From contig NC_072896.1 in the NCBI RefSeq assembly GCF_027943255.1, forward strand, positions 38,528,501 through 38,592,500: a stretch of DNA of 64,000 nt, given 5' to 3'. This stretch comes from Anastrepha obliqua (lineage: Eukaryota; Arthropoda; Insecta; Diptera; Tephritidae). This document shows positions 23,420 through 36,468 of the stretch, in pieces. The notes under the pieces are model-generated. The model had not been told where the DNA came from, ran no database searches, and saw only the letters and a program-made list of their open reading frames with translations. Numbering within the stretch: the stretch's first letter is position 1; each line of letters starts with the position of its first letter. The position numbers and the translations under genes are program-made.

Positions 23420-24530
23420 CAAGCTGAGTATAGCGAGGGAAGAAAACTGTGTAAAAATTTTCTGATATAGGAAAAGTGGAAGAAATCTTTACTCCCAAAA
23501 TAAGGAGAAAGGTTCGAACTACAATTATCCTATATGCGCCAGCCGGAATCTCAATGGAAATATCGTTCAAGCTAAAGCAGTCAACGGATCAGTGTGGTAC
23601 ACACTCGCTTAGTCCAAGCGGAACTTTCTCCACCCATATTCCATCAAGGGAGGAGTGGACCGGGCGCACCTGGGGACAGGGCCTGGTTAACTTGTTCACG
23701 GATGGCTTGAAGTTGAACATAGGGTTGGAGATGGAGTATTCTGCAAAGAGCTTCCCATCAAACGAAAAAATCAGGTTATCGGATCACTGCAGTGTGTTCC
23801 CAGCAGAGATGGGCGCAATTAAAGAAGCAGCTGACTGGCTACTTACTTGCGTAATAACTGTTAAGAAGGTAAATATTTACTCCGATAGCCAAGCGGCAAT
23901 TAGGGCGCTAGGCTCTATTATGGCCTGGTCTCACTTTCGATTGCATCAGAATTCTTCGATATAAGGGTAATCTGGGTACCTCGTCATCGTAACACTGCTG
24001 CAAACTGCGAAACCGACGAGCTGGCCAGACAAGGGAGTTGCGGAAGTGGAGGTAGTGTGCCTGCGAAAGGAGAGGATTGGGATCTCCTTGACAACCTGTG
24101 CTATACTCCTGGATGAATGGGCTTTGCACCAACTCAGCGAACGCTGGACAAGTGCACGAACGTATAAGATCGCAAAATTCTTCTGGGCCCGTTTGGATCG
24201 CAGGCGTTCGAGGGTTATTCTGATTATGACAAAATCTCTACTCTCAAATTTTGTGGGCATCCTCACGGGGCACTATCCGCCGGGTATACATGTCGTGAGA
24301 CTCAGAATTACTTCGATTCCTTTGTGCATTAGCTGTATGGAGGATGAGGTGGACTCATCTCAGCACCTGCTCCTTAGCTGCCCGTAGTCTAAGATTTAAG
24401 CATCTTGGTTCTCACTTCTTTTCTGCGCCTGCTCACATAGCAGGTCTTGATATCAAAAATCTGATGAACTTCATCAGCAGCATAAAGCGGCTAACACAGC
24501 CGCAAATCAGTCACCGTTCATAGTCCACAA
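23420..24530 (+). pseudogene. LINE RNase H and zinc-knuckle part (L5)
   Basis: Plus-strand pieces: LFTDGLKLN (first Asp), VFPAEMGAIKEAADW (Glu), NIYSDSQAAIRAL (second Asp), VIWVPRHRNTAANCETDELA, and CISCMEDEVDSSQHLLLSCP at the end. L3 is the nearest relative in this window. L4 lies just to the left in the opposite orientation. No RT domain is seen, so the copy is heavily 5' truncated and has at least two frameshifts. Confidence 0.8.
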
Positions 24531-26385
24531 ATACTCAATCCTCCCACCCCTCTCCTTTTCATCCTAACGTTTTCCTTCACCACCTTTTGTTCATCGTGAA
24601 ATAAGCCAAGAGTTTATTTCTGTTTCCTACGAAAAGCAAACAATCTTTGAATTAAACTACTGTGCGCGGTGCTCTGCGGCACATACTTCATTGCTTCTGC
24701 ATGTAAATTTTCGCATGAGCTGCATAAATAATAAACAGGGATTCGTGTTTAGCTGCAACAGCCCCCTGCACACACTCACACATGTGCATGCACATAATAT
24801 TTGGCTACAAGAACACCTAACAAGGTACTAGATGCAGAAAACGACAAATCAACTCAAAAATATGCCAACAGCAACAACAACAAAAGCTGCTTGTTTTCCA
24901 ACAAGGTGTTGCATACCATATCAGTCGGCCTAAACTAACTGCCTCAACATTGCTGCTGCCCCTAACGGCGCGACGCAACGCAAGCATGTACTCGTCGCAT
25001 GTGTCATGTGGCACCTTGCTGGCTGCTGTTATTATTGCACTGATGACTAGCTGGCGACTGGTGGCTACCTGCTATGACTGACTGCTGCTGTGGCAGTAGC
25101 TGAGTGACTGGTCCATCACTGACGCTGAAAAAATAATTTACAGCTGCAAAGGCTACAATTCGAAGGTGTCACCAACAAGCGAGGCTTGTGCTATAATAAC
25201 AATACCGGCACAGGTACAACGTTGTTGTTTTCCATGTAAAAAATATGCTTTAGAAAAAACTTTGCTGAAGCCTCTAAATAAATGTAGGGAAGTAGTGTTG
25301 TTGGCCGCCCACTGATTGCAGCTGTTTTGCAATTTCCCTGCAAAAATTTTCAAACTTTTTGTACACATCTCACATGAAGCACATGAGCACCATACAACCT
25401 CTCCTTTCGGGGCATATGTCCTTCCTTTTAATAATTTTTTTCTTTTTTGCTGTCAACATCATAAAGGCAACATTTGCCTATTTTGCTCATAATTTTCTTT
25501 GAGCATTCTCGTTTTTACATATTAAGTTATTCAGTGCAGAAATGCTGCGTTTTTACTCCACACTTTGGTGCCTTCCACATGCATACTAATAAACTTGCAC
25601 TGATATGCACACACCTACATGCAAACGTATGATTGTGCCTACAAGAGTGTACGCTTCAGTGCGTTGTAGTTGTATAGTTACTGCATGAGGAAAAAAACGT
25701 GTGGCAGAAATCCTTAAAATGCATACATAATTATATGCGAACGCGAGCATTTTTAATTAAGTTTACTGGGCCAGTTGGAGCGACACGTGCATGCACATGT
25801 ACACAGACAACCACACACACATACATTCAAACACAGCCGCCTAAGCGTCCAAAGGCTAACAAGTCGAACACCAGTTCTAAGCAGCTGTAAACAGCGAACT
25901 AGTATGTATGTATGTACGCCCAGGACATAAAGTGCCACAACTGTAACAATAACAACAGCATCACAAAGAAGTGAAGGAAGTACATGCATGCGAGCTTATT
26001 CTTTAAAGCACAAAATCCATAGCATACAGTCACTAAAAATGATCGTACCTGGCGGATATTCTATAGGAGTTTTAAAGAGAGGTACTAAATTCTATGTAAT
26101 TTTAGTCAGCGGAGTTCATTTACCTCTGTTAAATAGTGTAAACTGACTTGGATTACTATCTTGATGTAGTCATAGATTTTTTTTTATTATCAGTAATCTG
26201 CGTGGGGAATATTGTTGCATCCATTGTAATATTAAATAGAATGCGGTTGAGTCTGTCAACTTGTCTTTTTCCTGCCTATGTAACATATATGGGTATTTTT
26301 GATGATGTCTTATTATTTATTCTAATATGTGATGATGTATTTATTAAAATTATCTACTATTGAAACAACTCACCTGTCAATATTC
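24531..26385. other. Intergenic DNA with CA-rich repeats
   Basis: CAA-rich (about 24870), CA-rich (about 25795-25835) and TATG repeats (about 25900-25915) are present. A 71-codon frame at 26148-26363 is hydrophobic because of AT content. No gene supported. Confidence 0.5.
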
Positions 26386-28211
26386 CGTGTGCCTGAGGAA
26401 TTTAGATCCATATGCAAATAACTCTGAGAAGACCTGTGGAAGGCAACCAAATATCTAAAGAGGCCCACTAGAAGAACCACTGTCATAGAAGATAGTAACG
26501 GCCACCGGTGCCGAGAAAATAAAGAAGAAGCTGAAGCATTTGCTCAACATTTGAAATCAGTTTTTCAACCGAACTTGATTCCCAATAAAAAAAAATACTA
26601 CTCAGGTGCATAACTTTCTGGATTCGCCTTGTCAGTTAAGCTTGCCCATTCGCAAAACTTCTATTAAGGAAGTATCGAATGAAATTAAGCAAATAAAGCT
26701 TAAAAAATCTCCAGGTTTTGACAAAATAGATGGACTTACCACAAAGAACCTGCCTCCAAAATGTGCTAGACTTCTTACCTATATATATAATGCGATGCTT
26801 AGACTCAACCACTACTCAAGTCAATGGAAATGCACCGAGGTACTCATGATACCGAAACCTAACAAACCAGAGCACTGCCCGTCTTCATATCGTCCAATTA
26901 GCTTGCTGGTGACCTTCTCTAAGGTATTTGAAAAGATACTTTTAAGAAGAATGTTACCTGTTTTAGATACTTTTAAGAAGAATGTTACCCTGAACATCAG
27001 TTTGGGTTTAGAAGGGGGCATAGGACTCCTTAGCAATGCCACCGAATTGTTCAAATTATCAAGAATGCTTTTGAATATAAACAGTATTGCACTGCGGTAT
27101 TTTTAGATCAAGCAAGCATTCGATAAAGTTTCGCACCCAGGGTTACTCTATAAAATAAAGAATTGGCTTCCAGCTCCTTACTATTTAATTATAAAGTCAT
27201 ATCTTAGTGGTCGTACGTTCTATGTCCATGAAAAAGATGAATCTTCAGAGTTGTACTCAATTAGTGCTGGAGTTCCTCAAGGGAGCGTATTAGGCCCCGT
27301 TCTATACACAATATTTACCGCTGACCTACCGATTAACAGTAACATAGATGCTGCAACATATGCTGATGATACAGCTTTTATTGCCACAAACTGTAATCGT
27401 AATGACGCATCACTTCACCTACAACAACAAGTGAATATGGTTGAAAAATGGCTAATGAATTGGAAGATGGAGGTTAACACTCAGAAGTCTGTTCAGATAA
27501 CGTTTACTTTGAGAACCGGGAATTGTCCTCCCGTATTTTTGAATGGCTCTACCCTACCTAAAAGTGAAACTGTCAAATACCTCGGAGTACATTTGGACCA
27601 AAGAATGACCTGGAAAACCCACATTAAAGAGAAACAGAAACAACTCAAGTTTAAAACGAAAAAAATGTACTGGCTCTTAGGCTCGCGATCACAACTTAGT
27701 CTCGAAAATAAAGTACTGCTCTACAAAGCTATCTTAAAGCCAGTATGGTCATATGCAATACAGCTTTGGGGAACAGCGAGCAACTCAAACATTGAAATCC
27801 TGCAAAGATACCAGGCTATGACTTTACGAAGCATTGTTGGTGATCCTTGGTTATAACTAACTTCGAAATTCACAAAGACTTAAATGCACCTTTTGTTAGA
27901 AATGAAATCAACAAAGCCTCTCGAAGATACCTAGACAGACTGTCGTACCGTGAAAACTTACTAGCAAGAAATCTTCTACACAATAGCATGGATGTCAAAC
28001 GCCTTAAAAAAGTTCATATTTTGGATCTCCCAAACAGATTTGAGGAAACATAATTGATTTGTAGCGAATGCAACTGTTTTACAATATATTGATTGGTCTC
28101 AATGGAGCGCAATCAATTCTGTCATAATTCTTATATTTAAAAAATTTGCTGATTGTCAACTGATAGATTCCAAATAAAATTTATTCATAATAAAACAAAA
28201 GAAAAAAAAAA
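26386..28211 (+). pseudogene. Jockey-type LINE, 5' truncated
   Basis: RT pieces in order are KKSPGFDKIDG, SSYRPISLLVTFSKVFEKIL, a shifted PEHQFGFRRGHR, FLDQASIR where the usual KAFD motif is lost, AGVPQGSVLGPVLYTIFTAD, AATYADDTAFIA (catalytic YADD), KYLGVHLDQRMTWK and a C-terminal frame to TAA at about 28051. There is no RNase H, as expected for the Jockey clade. An A-rich tail ends at about 28211. The endonuclease is absent. A 24-bp direct repeat at 26935-26958 and 26966-26989 lies where the RT frame is lost. Confidence 0.85.
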
Positions 28212-28284
28212 TATTCCGTATCCTAAGTAGATTCAATAGATTTGATAAAAGAATTTTATCAAATGTGTGTGTGTGTATGTGTGT

Positions 28285-28581
28285 AATTGGCGCGTACACC
28301 CTTTTTGCGTGTTTGGCCGAGCTCCTCCTCCTATTTGTTGTGTGCATCCTGATGTTGTTCCACAAATGGAGGGTCCTACAGTTTCAAGCCGACTCCGAAT
28401 GGCAGATATTTTTATGAGGAGCTTTTTCATGGCAGAAATACACTCGGGGGTTTGCCGAGGGGCGACCGCTATTAGAAAAAATGTTTTTCTTAATTTTGGT
28501 GTTTCACCGAGATTCGAACCAACGTTCACTCTGTGAGTTCCGAATGATAATCTCGCACCAACCCATTCAGCTACGGCGGCC
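28285..28581 (-). repeat. tRNA-derived SINE, full-length (S5)
   Basis: On the minus strand the head GGCCGCCGTAGCTGAATGGG contains the A-box-like segment, and GGTTCGAATCTC is the B box (about 28511). The 3' end is CTCGGCCAAA, 18 nt with stem-loop, then GCGCCAATTA, followed by a (CA)n tail (28264-28283 on the plus strand as TG). Confidence 0.9.
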
Positions 28582-29557
28582 TAATCCCTTATTATGTAAA
28601 CACTTTTTCCACACCATCATTTCATTTTGGCTGTAAAATTAATTCTGTATGTATGTAGTTGCGCATATATATCTATACAATTATGCAATCTTCGTGCAAA
28701 TTCAAAAAGTTACGCAAAACTGCAAAATATAAAAATTATTTAATATGCTAAAGCAAAGAAGCCACATTTTAAATGCGCATACCCACGTAATCATAAATAT
28801 TTATACACGTATAAATGAAAATATATGTACATACAAATAAACATATTATGCAATTTCATATGCAGCTAAGATTCTACACGCCTGACATAATTTCACAAAA
28901 ATTTAAAAAAAAAAAAAATTTTTTACGACTTTTCCTTTAGACAGACACCTCTTAATGCGCGTAGTAAGTGTGGAAGTATTCGAATATGCGCATTTGCATA
29001 CATACAAATGTACTTGCATATGTATTTAGTGTTTGCACTTAGTTTGCAAATTTCTCTAGTAGGTATGTATTTCGGTTTTATTCATAATGAATGTGTCACT
29101 GCATACAAATGTGGTTGAAGTGCTTCATGCGTTACAATTCCGCGATATGAGAATTAAAAAAAAAAAACACAAAAAACCAAACTAAATAAATAAAATAATA
29201 TATAAAATGACGTCGCTGTAGTATCCCAAATATGGTATGTATGAAAAAATGTGAGAGTTTAGAATAGAAAAAGTTATATTTCTTGTAGAAGATGCTCCCT
29301 TCAGTTTCTGTTTTTTTTTTTTGTCCATGGGGAATAAGATGACTTCAACTAGAAATAGATGGTAAGGCCTAGTCTATCTTCAAACCGCCTTTTTGTAATA
29401 CAATGAAGACGTACAAATTATTCTGCTCCGACTACAAAATTTCACTTTAAAAGCTTGAAATCTGGATATTGGGAACTCATAACAACGATATACCTCGCAA
29501 ACAAATATACCTGAGCGTTTCTGCTTTACAGTCTCTAACCTAAAAATAATCAAGGAT
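28582..29557. other. AT-rich DNA, nothing recognised
   Basis: A-runs at about 28906-28916 and 29157-29167 and a T-run at about 29310. No ORF supported. Confidence 0.5.
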
Positions 29558-31310
29558 GATAGGTAGGTAGGTAGGTAGGTTAGATGGCCAGAGTACCCCA
29601 GGTCCACTACAAGTAGTACTTACGCGCCGTTTTAATACCACAATGTAGACCATTACCTGCGAAAAAAAAATTTAGGGAAGAGAAAACCGTCTACAGACAT
29701 CCAGTGCTGTTGATGTAGTGGAGGAGAGAAAAGGGATCTAGGCTGGAGAATTTCTTCAAGTCATCTCCAAAGAGCACGCTAAGGAATCTCAAGCACCTAG
29801 CCGCCAAAGCCGGACATTTGCAGAGAAAGTGTTCAACAGTCTCTTTCTTTGTAGGATCCCCACAGCTTCTGCAATAGGGATTGTACGGAATTCCAAGCTT
29901 CTCCGCATGAGTACCGACCACCCAGTGAGCAGTGAACACCGCAACGAATTTGGAAATTGAATGGCGGGGGATTCCCATCACCTTAAGCGTTCTGTTTCTA
30001 TCGTATTGGGGCCATAGTGTTTTCGAAATAGCACTCGATGAGAAAGACCTCCATCTGCCTTGCGCTTTTTTTAGAAAGAAATTGTGTAGTTTCCCTTTAC
30101 CAACGGTCAAGGGGCCACCGATGTCTGAGAAGGGGACAACTGAAACTGATTCTGTCGACCCCTTTCTGGCAAGCTCATCGGCAATTTCATTTCCCTCTAT
30201 ATTCCTGTGCCCAGGAACCCAGATAAGGGAAATGTTTCCTGCACGTTCGAGACGTTTGAGTTCCTCCTTACAGGAGTTCACCAGAAGAGAGCTGCAATAT
30301 GGCGACGGCAGAGCCTTGATCGCAGCTTGACTATCGGAAAAATATTAATGTCTCCCTCCCAACAGGGATCCCGAACCATTTTGCATGCTTGCAGTATCGC
30401 GAAGACCTCTGCTTGAAAAACGCTGCTCGTTTCCGGCAGTTTAAAGGAGACCGAAATGCTGGCTGATTTAGAGAAAACCCCCGCTCCCACGCCAGATTCC
30501 ATCTTGGATCTGTCAGTGAAAAGAGAGGTACTTATAGGCGTGCCGACTATCCAACCTTGCCTGTTCGGAAAGATAGCCCTAGCACAACCCTCAAAACACA
30601 GTTTGCGGATGGAGAGATCAGTGCGAAGAACAGAGAAGAAAGGGGAGATCTGCTTCAAGATGCTATTTTATCCTACAGGAAATTGTCTCCAGAGGCTAAG
30701 CTCCTTCAACCTTATAGAACTCTGCGCAGCAATGGATTTAACTTGCAGATCCACAGGAAGTAAGTGCAGAATGACGTTGAGGACAGCAATAGGGCATATT
30801 CTACAAGCACCAGTGATGCCCACACATGCAGTTCTCTGCACTCTCTCTAGTTTAGTGGTGTTGTAGCCCTTCTGAAGAGCTACCCACCAAACTAGGCAAC
30901 CGCATGTCAAAATTGGCAGAATCACTAAGTTGTACATCCAAACGACACGTGGCTTGAGATCCCATTTTTTGCCAAACATAGATTTGCTGGCGTAGTAGAC
31001 TATACTGGCCTGCTTAACTGGATTTTCTATGTGCAGCTTCCAGTGGAGCTTGGGGTCAAGTAGACACTGGTTGTTTAGACTTGGAAGCTTAAAAGGTGGA
31101 GGGTTGTATTTCCTGGTGAATAGGATCAACTCCGTTTTGTCAGATTTGACTCTGAGACCGCAACTGGCAGCCCAACTACTGAGTGTAGCCAGTACACCAT
31201 CCAAAACTTCCGCCACTACTGATTGGAGGGGTCCTGAGACCATTAGGACCAAGTCATCGGCATATGCTACCACCTTTACCCCACCTCTGTTTTTGCGGTA
31301 CCTTTTATAA
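29558..31310 (-). pseudogene. LINE with RT and RNase H, (CCTA)n tail (L6)
   Basis: The minus-strand RT segment (31273-30668) opens with MVAYADDLVLMVSG and continues through the thumb (WMYNLVILPILTCG). RNase H has LFTDRSKMESGVGAG, SSVFQAEVFAIL, a frameshifted SDSQAA region and LIWVPGHRNIEGNEIADELA. The CCHC end is CRSCGDPTKKETVEHFLC. The 3' tail is the complement of GTAGGTAGGTAGGTAGGT at about 29561-29580. The copy is truncated just before YADD at about 31300 and is inactive. Confidence 0.85.
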
Positions 31311-31554
31311 TTCGAGTATTATGAGATGTGATAATTAGGTTCCCGGATTTTGTCAATAAAGCATTAGAAAATCAACCCTTTGCGGTCGAGGCTTTCGTAA
31401 GTCGTCGGACAAGTCAGTGCCGCCCGTCTGGCTAAAGCGAAGAGTGACCACCTCATATACCATCAAAAAAGGTGCTTGCAAATACCAAAGATAAGCAAAA
31501 ACCTTTATCAAAATTCATTTGTATTAGAATCGAGCCACTCAACAAAACCGGCCG

Positions 31555-31755
31555 TCCAACATTCGGAAGCGCATAGGTTCGAAATCCCGGGCATAAAACA
31601 CTTATTGATTGAAAAAGTTTATCGGCAGGTCATGGCAAGCCGCAGCGTGAAAAATATCGTCATAAAAAACCATCGGTCGTTCGGAGCCGCCTTAAACTGT
31701 AGGTTCCTCCATTTGTGAAACAATATCAAGACGCGCGTCACAGATAGGCAAAGGA
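31555..31755 (+). repeat. SINE-like remnant (S6)
   Basis: AGGTTCGAAATCCC (about 31575) is B-box-like. CGGCAGGTCATGGCAAGCC, ATAAAAAACCATC and GTTCCTCCATTTGTG match the SINE body in order. It is more diverged than the other copies and may belong to a different subfamily. Confidence 0.55.
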
Positions 31756-31763
31756 GTTATATA

Positions 31764-32790
31764 CAGAGTCCGGCACTCGAAGTGTAACCAATTAAAAATG
31801 CCACAAATTTAGTTTGGAAAATTACTTTTATTCAATTCAAAGTAAGAAATGTGTGAAAATAATACAAAATTAAGAATCAATTTACTTTTGCTCGACATGA
31901 CCACCTTTTGCTTTGACTATGGCTATATACGGTCCAGAAACGAATCGCAAGCTGCCCGAATGTGACTTGCAGGTATTTTGGCCCACTAGCGAACAATGGC
32001 TTTTTTCAGCGCTTCGAGACTGGTGAATCTTTTAGTTTGAATCTTGCTCGCCAAAATAGCCTAAAGAGAATAATCCATCGGATTCACGTCTGGTGAATTT
32101 GAGAGCCATTGTGTATGCGTTATAAAGCTCGGAACGTCGTTTTTTAGCCATTCGTGGTTCACTCGAGCTTTGTGAGACGAGGCCGAGTCCTGTTGAAACG
32201 TCCATGGTCTGCCACCGAAATGTTTGTCTGCCTACGGCTTCAAAGCAACCTTCAAAATACTTTCCCGATAATATTGCGAATTTAGCTTACCGCCCAGCTC
32301 GCCAGGCTCGATGAAAACGATTGGATTACCTGTGGCGGGTGCTGCCTCCTGGTGGCCAATCGAAGACCCAAATGCTCGCATCAAATAAACCCTATCGTTT
32401 TGGGAGTTTACGAATTGCTCAATTTGAAAAATTTTCTCGTCAGAAAACGGATATTGACCCCTTTCGGCCAAGCGAAGCAACTCCGTCGTTCTCTCAAGTC
32501 TGACTTGTTGCTGCTTTGGTGTGAGATCATGCGCCTTTTGGATCTGGTAAGGCTTGACTTTGAGATCATTTTTCAGTATGCGACGGATGCTACGGTCAGA
32601 TACTTTCAGTTCTTTTGGCTTTTTTGATTGGCATTTAGTCGGTGATGTCGCTCGAGGCGCTTCTTTAGTTTTTGGACCATTTTACGTGACGTTGCAGTCT
32701 TTCAATGACCACCTCCATAACATTTCGCGATGCCACCAGTGGTGCGATAAACAAAAACTTTATTTACTTTAGGTCTTAAGCCAAAAAAGT
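31764..32790 (-). mobile_element. Mariner-type element with DD37D spacing, decayed
   Basis: The right end in element sense is CAGAGTCCGGCACTCG complement at 31764, next to TA. Minus-strand protein pieces are KVSDRSIRRILKNDL (helix-turn-helix), YPFSDEKIFQIEQF (first Asp), WTFQQDSASSHKARV (second Asp) and SPDVNPMDYSL (third Asp). I count 37 residues between the last two, which fits the DD37D group. Stops and shifts break the frame, and the segment between the first two Asp residues is altered. The other terminus was not identified. Confidence 0.75.
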
Positions 32791-32929
32791 CCATTTTAAA
32801 TAAAACAAATCGGGTTTGTGGGGAAAAAGCTTTGTGATGCTCTTATATTTAAGAAACCTCTTTTATTTTGGAAGTCAAGGAAAAATGTTGCTATGCCATT
32901 TATTTTGATAACAAGTCACTGTATCCTTA

Positions 32930-33272
32930 GTCGACATGCTCATAGATTGAAAAAACCTCATTTTGACTATTGTATTATAGAAGCTGCAAGGAGGAAGAGC
33001 CTGTCAGGTATCTTCTCTGTCACTTTCCTACATGGCATGCGACTAGTTTTAGATACTTTGGCTCCTCGTTCTTGGATGATACTGATGACCTTAGGGATAT
33101 AAGTGTCAGCCAGATCAATGGGCTTGCACTTGGAACACAAAGATCTAATTAGAAGTAGCAGGTAAACTGTTTATCGGTGCAGGTAAACTATAATATCACA
33201 ATATAGCCGCAACGGTCTAAGTGAGCTGGTTTAAAGACCGACTGCCGCTTCTACCTACCCACCTACCTACCT
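32930..33272 (+). pseudogene. LINE C-terminal and 3' UTR fragment (L7)
   Basis: The plus-strand frame (to stop at 33152) has YRSCKEEEPVRYLLCHFP, matching the CCHC end of RNase H LINEs, then a 3' UTR with GCAACGGTCTAAGTGAGCTG and a (CTAC)n tail at about 33249-33272. It is a short 5'-truncated insertion. Confidence 0.65.
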
Positions 33273-33567
33273 TTTACTTTCAAGCATATTGTGGACAATA
33301 TCTTCTATTTGATTAAGTTACAACTAATGAAAAAAATTCACTATCGGTGTACTTTCTCTTTCATAAAATAGCTTTGAGTTAATAATGTGTCTTTACTCTG
33401 CAGGTGGTAGGTACCTGGAAGAAATAAGTTTACAGTTTTAAAAAATCAACCTATCGCCAATATCTCTGAACTTGCCCCGTAGTCCAAAGTTAATTGGACA
33501 CACATTTTAAATACACAAAGTTATTTTACAAACTTAAAAACTCACAGGAAGGAGAAGGATGTACACA

Positions 33568-36445
33568 GTGAAACCTCCCTTGGGCGGCCACTCACTGTCA
33601 GTCAACTTTGTTCGACCAAGAGAGGTGTCCTCTCAAAGAGAGAGTGGCTTATTTCAGAACTTTTTATTTTTTAATTAATTGAATGGCAGTTCTTATTTGA
33701 ATCAAAAATATTGATATTATGTCATTCTAAAAAAATTTGTATTTATTTTTTCAAAAGTCCATGTTTCATTTATGTTTATAAGTACACATAAAGTAAAAAT
33801 GAAAATAAAAAAAATATTACATTTCACTCAATAAACTATTGTAATACATAAAGCTAGATAAATAGATTCATTACATAAAACGCTTGGAAATTGTCGATGG
33901 ATTTTTTTTTTCAAACGAAATCTATTTTCTAGATGGTTTTCCCTTTTTTATCAAGCCGAAAGCAACAAAGTCACATTATCCATTTTGACCGAATAATCTC
34001 TTTATTTTTGATGATTAGCGCAGGCTCTTTTTTCCAATTTTGAAGCTAATATGGAAAATCGAACTTATTTCTTTTAAAATTTCATGCAGGAGCTCACTGA
34101 CGATATTATACCAAATGCACTGAATTAATAATTTTTATCTGGAAAAATTATGTTTGCAAAATTTGATTAGTAAAACTTACCTACTGGCAAATGCACGGAC
34201 AGGCAAATTGTTTTCCTCGTAAACGTTAATAAAATCACGGTGCAAGCCAAAGTAAATGTATGCATGCAAAGGTTTGGTTAGGTTAGGTTGACTTGGCTGG
34301 CTGAAAGATAGACCTATTGATCCTTAGTGTTACGAGATGGAGCTAGACCCTTACGTTTCTTTGTAGTAGACATTTTGTTATACGTCTGCGTATTTTGCCA
34401 ATCTAAGTAAACTTTGGAGCTCTATCCCCGAGAGGTACTCTAACTTCTCATATAGTAAAGCTGCTAAGCATTTTAATCTGGTTCTAGCTAATGCAGAGCA
34501 GGAACATAGAGGGTGTTCTAGCGTTTCCCTCTCTTCTAGTTCATTGCAAAGTCTGCAGTTATCGTCGTTTGCCATTCCTATCTTATATGAGTGCGTCGCT
34601 AGCAAATTGTGTCCTATCAGGGCTAGTACAAATCTGGCGTTTTTATCTGCACTCTGTGTATACATGATTTTCGCGCTTTTGCAAGTGGCTAGATTATTCC
34701 ACCTCCTATCTATCCGTATTCACATGTCCGTAGCGATATCTTTGTATACTGTATTTAAAGGTTTCAGTATGTAATTTTCTTATTCAAATAGTGTGTAAAG
34801 GACGCTCTTGGTAATCTCATCTACAATTTCGTTTCCTGCAATGCCTTTATGTCCGGGTACCCAATAGATATGCAACCGTCTGTCTGCGGCTAATCTCTCT
34901 ATGGCTTCCCTGCTTCTTAGAACATTTTTAGATGAAATTTCATATGAGTTTATTGCTTTCATCGCAGCTTGGCTGTCAACGTATGTATTTATTTTGGAGT
35001 TGCTTGATGTCTTTGCGAATGCTATTTCCGCAGCCTTACCTACCGCAAAGACTACTGCTACTGCAGTGGTCAGGAAGCTTAAATGGCTACCTGATGCCTA
35101 GCTCTGCGCAGTAGATCCCTGCCCCTACTCCTTCGAACATTTTCGAGCCATCAGTAAATATATTAAGAGTATTTGAGTTCGGTTTCATTCCTTTTTTCCA
35201 TCCCTCTTCTTCCAGTGTTGTTCGGAATTTCATCACCCAATTGCATTTCAGAGTCAGGTAAATTCGCCTGTCGCGCTGAGTCTTACGGCGGATTTAACTG
35301 CTAAGCATTCCGTCGCAATATCAATCGGTGACAAGTTGAGTATTCTTTCAAGCGTTGCCGTTGGAATAGTTCTCAATGCACCTGTTGCGCAGAGTGCACC
35401 TAGACGTTGAATACTTTCCCTAGGCTTTTTATATGTAGGTCTTCTTAGCGCAGTCCACCACGCCAGGGCGCCGTATAGTAATATTGGCTGTTCTATAGCT
35501 GAGTAGCACCAATACATACATTATAGCAGGAGATAGACCCCATGTAACTCCCAGCATATTTTTGCATGCGTATAGTGCGTTACTGGCCTTTTACTTCCAC
35601 TCTAATATATTGTGCTTCCATGATAGTTTACTATCCAGAATTACTCCAAGGTACTTTGTGTGGTTTTTATGAGTTAGCGCCACGTCGTTTAGCTTCGGGG
35701 TTGACAAAAGGAGAGTTTGTACCTGCTAGTAAAAAGTGTCATATCCGTCTTATCAGCATTTATATCCAGGCCTGCCTGTGTTGTCCATTGGTGCACTGCT
35801 GTGAGTCTATTATTCATTATGTCACTCACGGTGTTTAGGTATTTGCCTGTCACTACTATGGCTATGTCATCTGCATATGCTACTATCATAGTTTCGATGC
35901 CGTGCCTTCAAATTTCTTTAGTAACTCATTAACAGCGAGTAGCCAGAGATGTGGCGATAGAACAACACCCTGTGGCGTACCCTCGCATTCTACTTTAGTG
36001 AGTTTAGCTTCGTTCCATTCCGCCCTTATTATTTTACAACCTAACAGGTTCTTTATCCGTGAATAAACAGCGGGCTCTGTATTCGTTGTGTTTAAGCCCC
36101 TTAAAATGGCTTCTCTCGACACATTGTTGAGAAATACTCTTAAAGCATATTCCTTGTACTCTATGTGTGCATGAAAAAGCAACACACTTATCCGAGCAGT
36201 TCCCTTTTCTGCTTCAGTAAGTAGCTCACTCACATTTTTTTATATTTGGTCTGCCTAGAAGGAGGTCGCCTCCGCTCAGAAGAGGTTTTTGTGTAAATTT
36301 TATGAAAAATAACAGTCCGTGTCCGGCCAAGAGAGCGTCTGCTTAATAGAGGATAATATATTCCGAAATTTGTGCTTTAAACCTGGTAAAGGAAAAATGT
36401 CTCTTTGAGGGAGATGTCCATCTTATAGAGGTGTCCATTAGGAAA
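33568..36445. mobile_element. pogo/Tigger-like shell split by a LINE
   Basis: The left end CAGTGAAACCTCCCTTGGG resembles pogo/Tigger-type termini (CAGTGAAACCTC). Subterminal GAGGTGTCCTCTCAAAGAG and, on the right (36320-36440), GTGTCCGGCCAAGAGAG, CTTAATAGAGG and GAGGTGTCCATTAGG are similar motifs. No transposase was found. LINE L8 fills most of the interior. The right terminus is not a clean inverted copy of the left, so its limit is approximate. Confidence 0.45.
34262..36240 (-). pseudogene. LINE with RT and RNase H (L8)
   Basis: Minus-strand RT begins at 36233 and includes CEGTPQGVVLSPHLWLLAVN. YADDIAIVVTG lies at about 35880. A thumb piece (35517-35254), an RNase H piece IYWVPGHKGIAGNEIVDE (34962-34780) and the CCHC end CRLCNELEERETLEHPLC (34665-34378) follow. 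The 3' tail at 34262-34285 is the complement of GGTTAGGTTAGG. It is 5' truncated within RT and broken by several shifts. Confidence 0.85.
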
Positions 36446-36468
36446 TGTATTATCCATTTGTACATCTA

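Noticed and set aside
26148..26363. Small membrane protein
   Set aside because: Hydrophobicity follows from AT-rich DNA; no conserved motif and poor start context.
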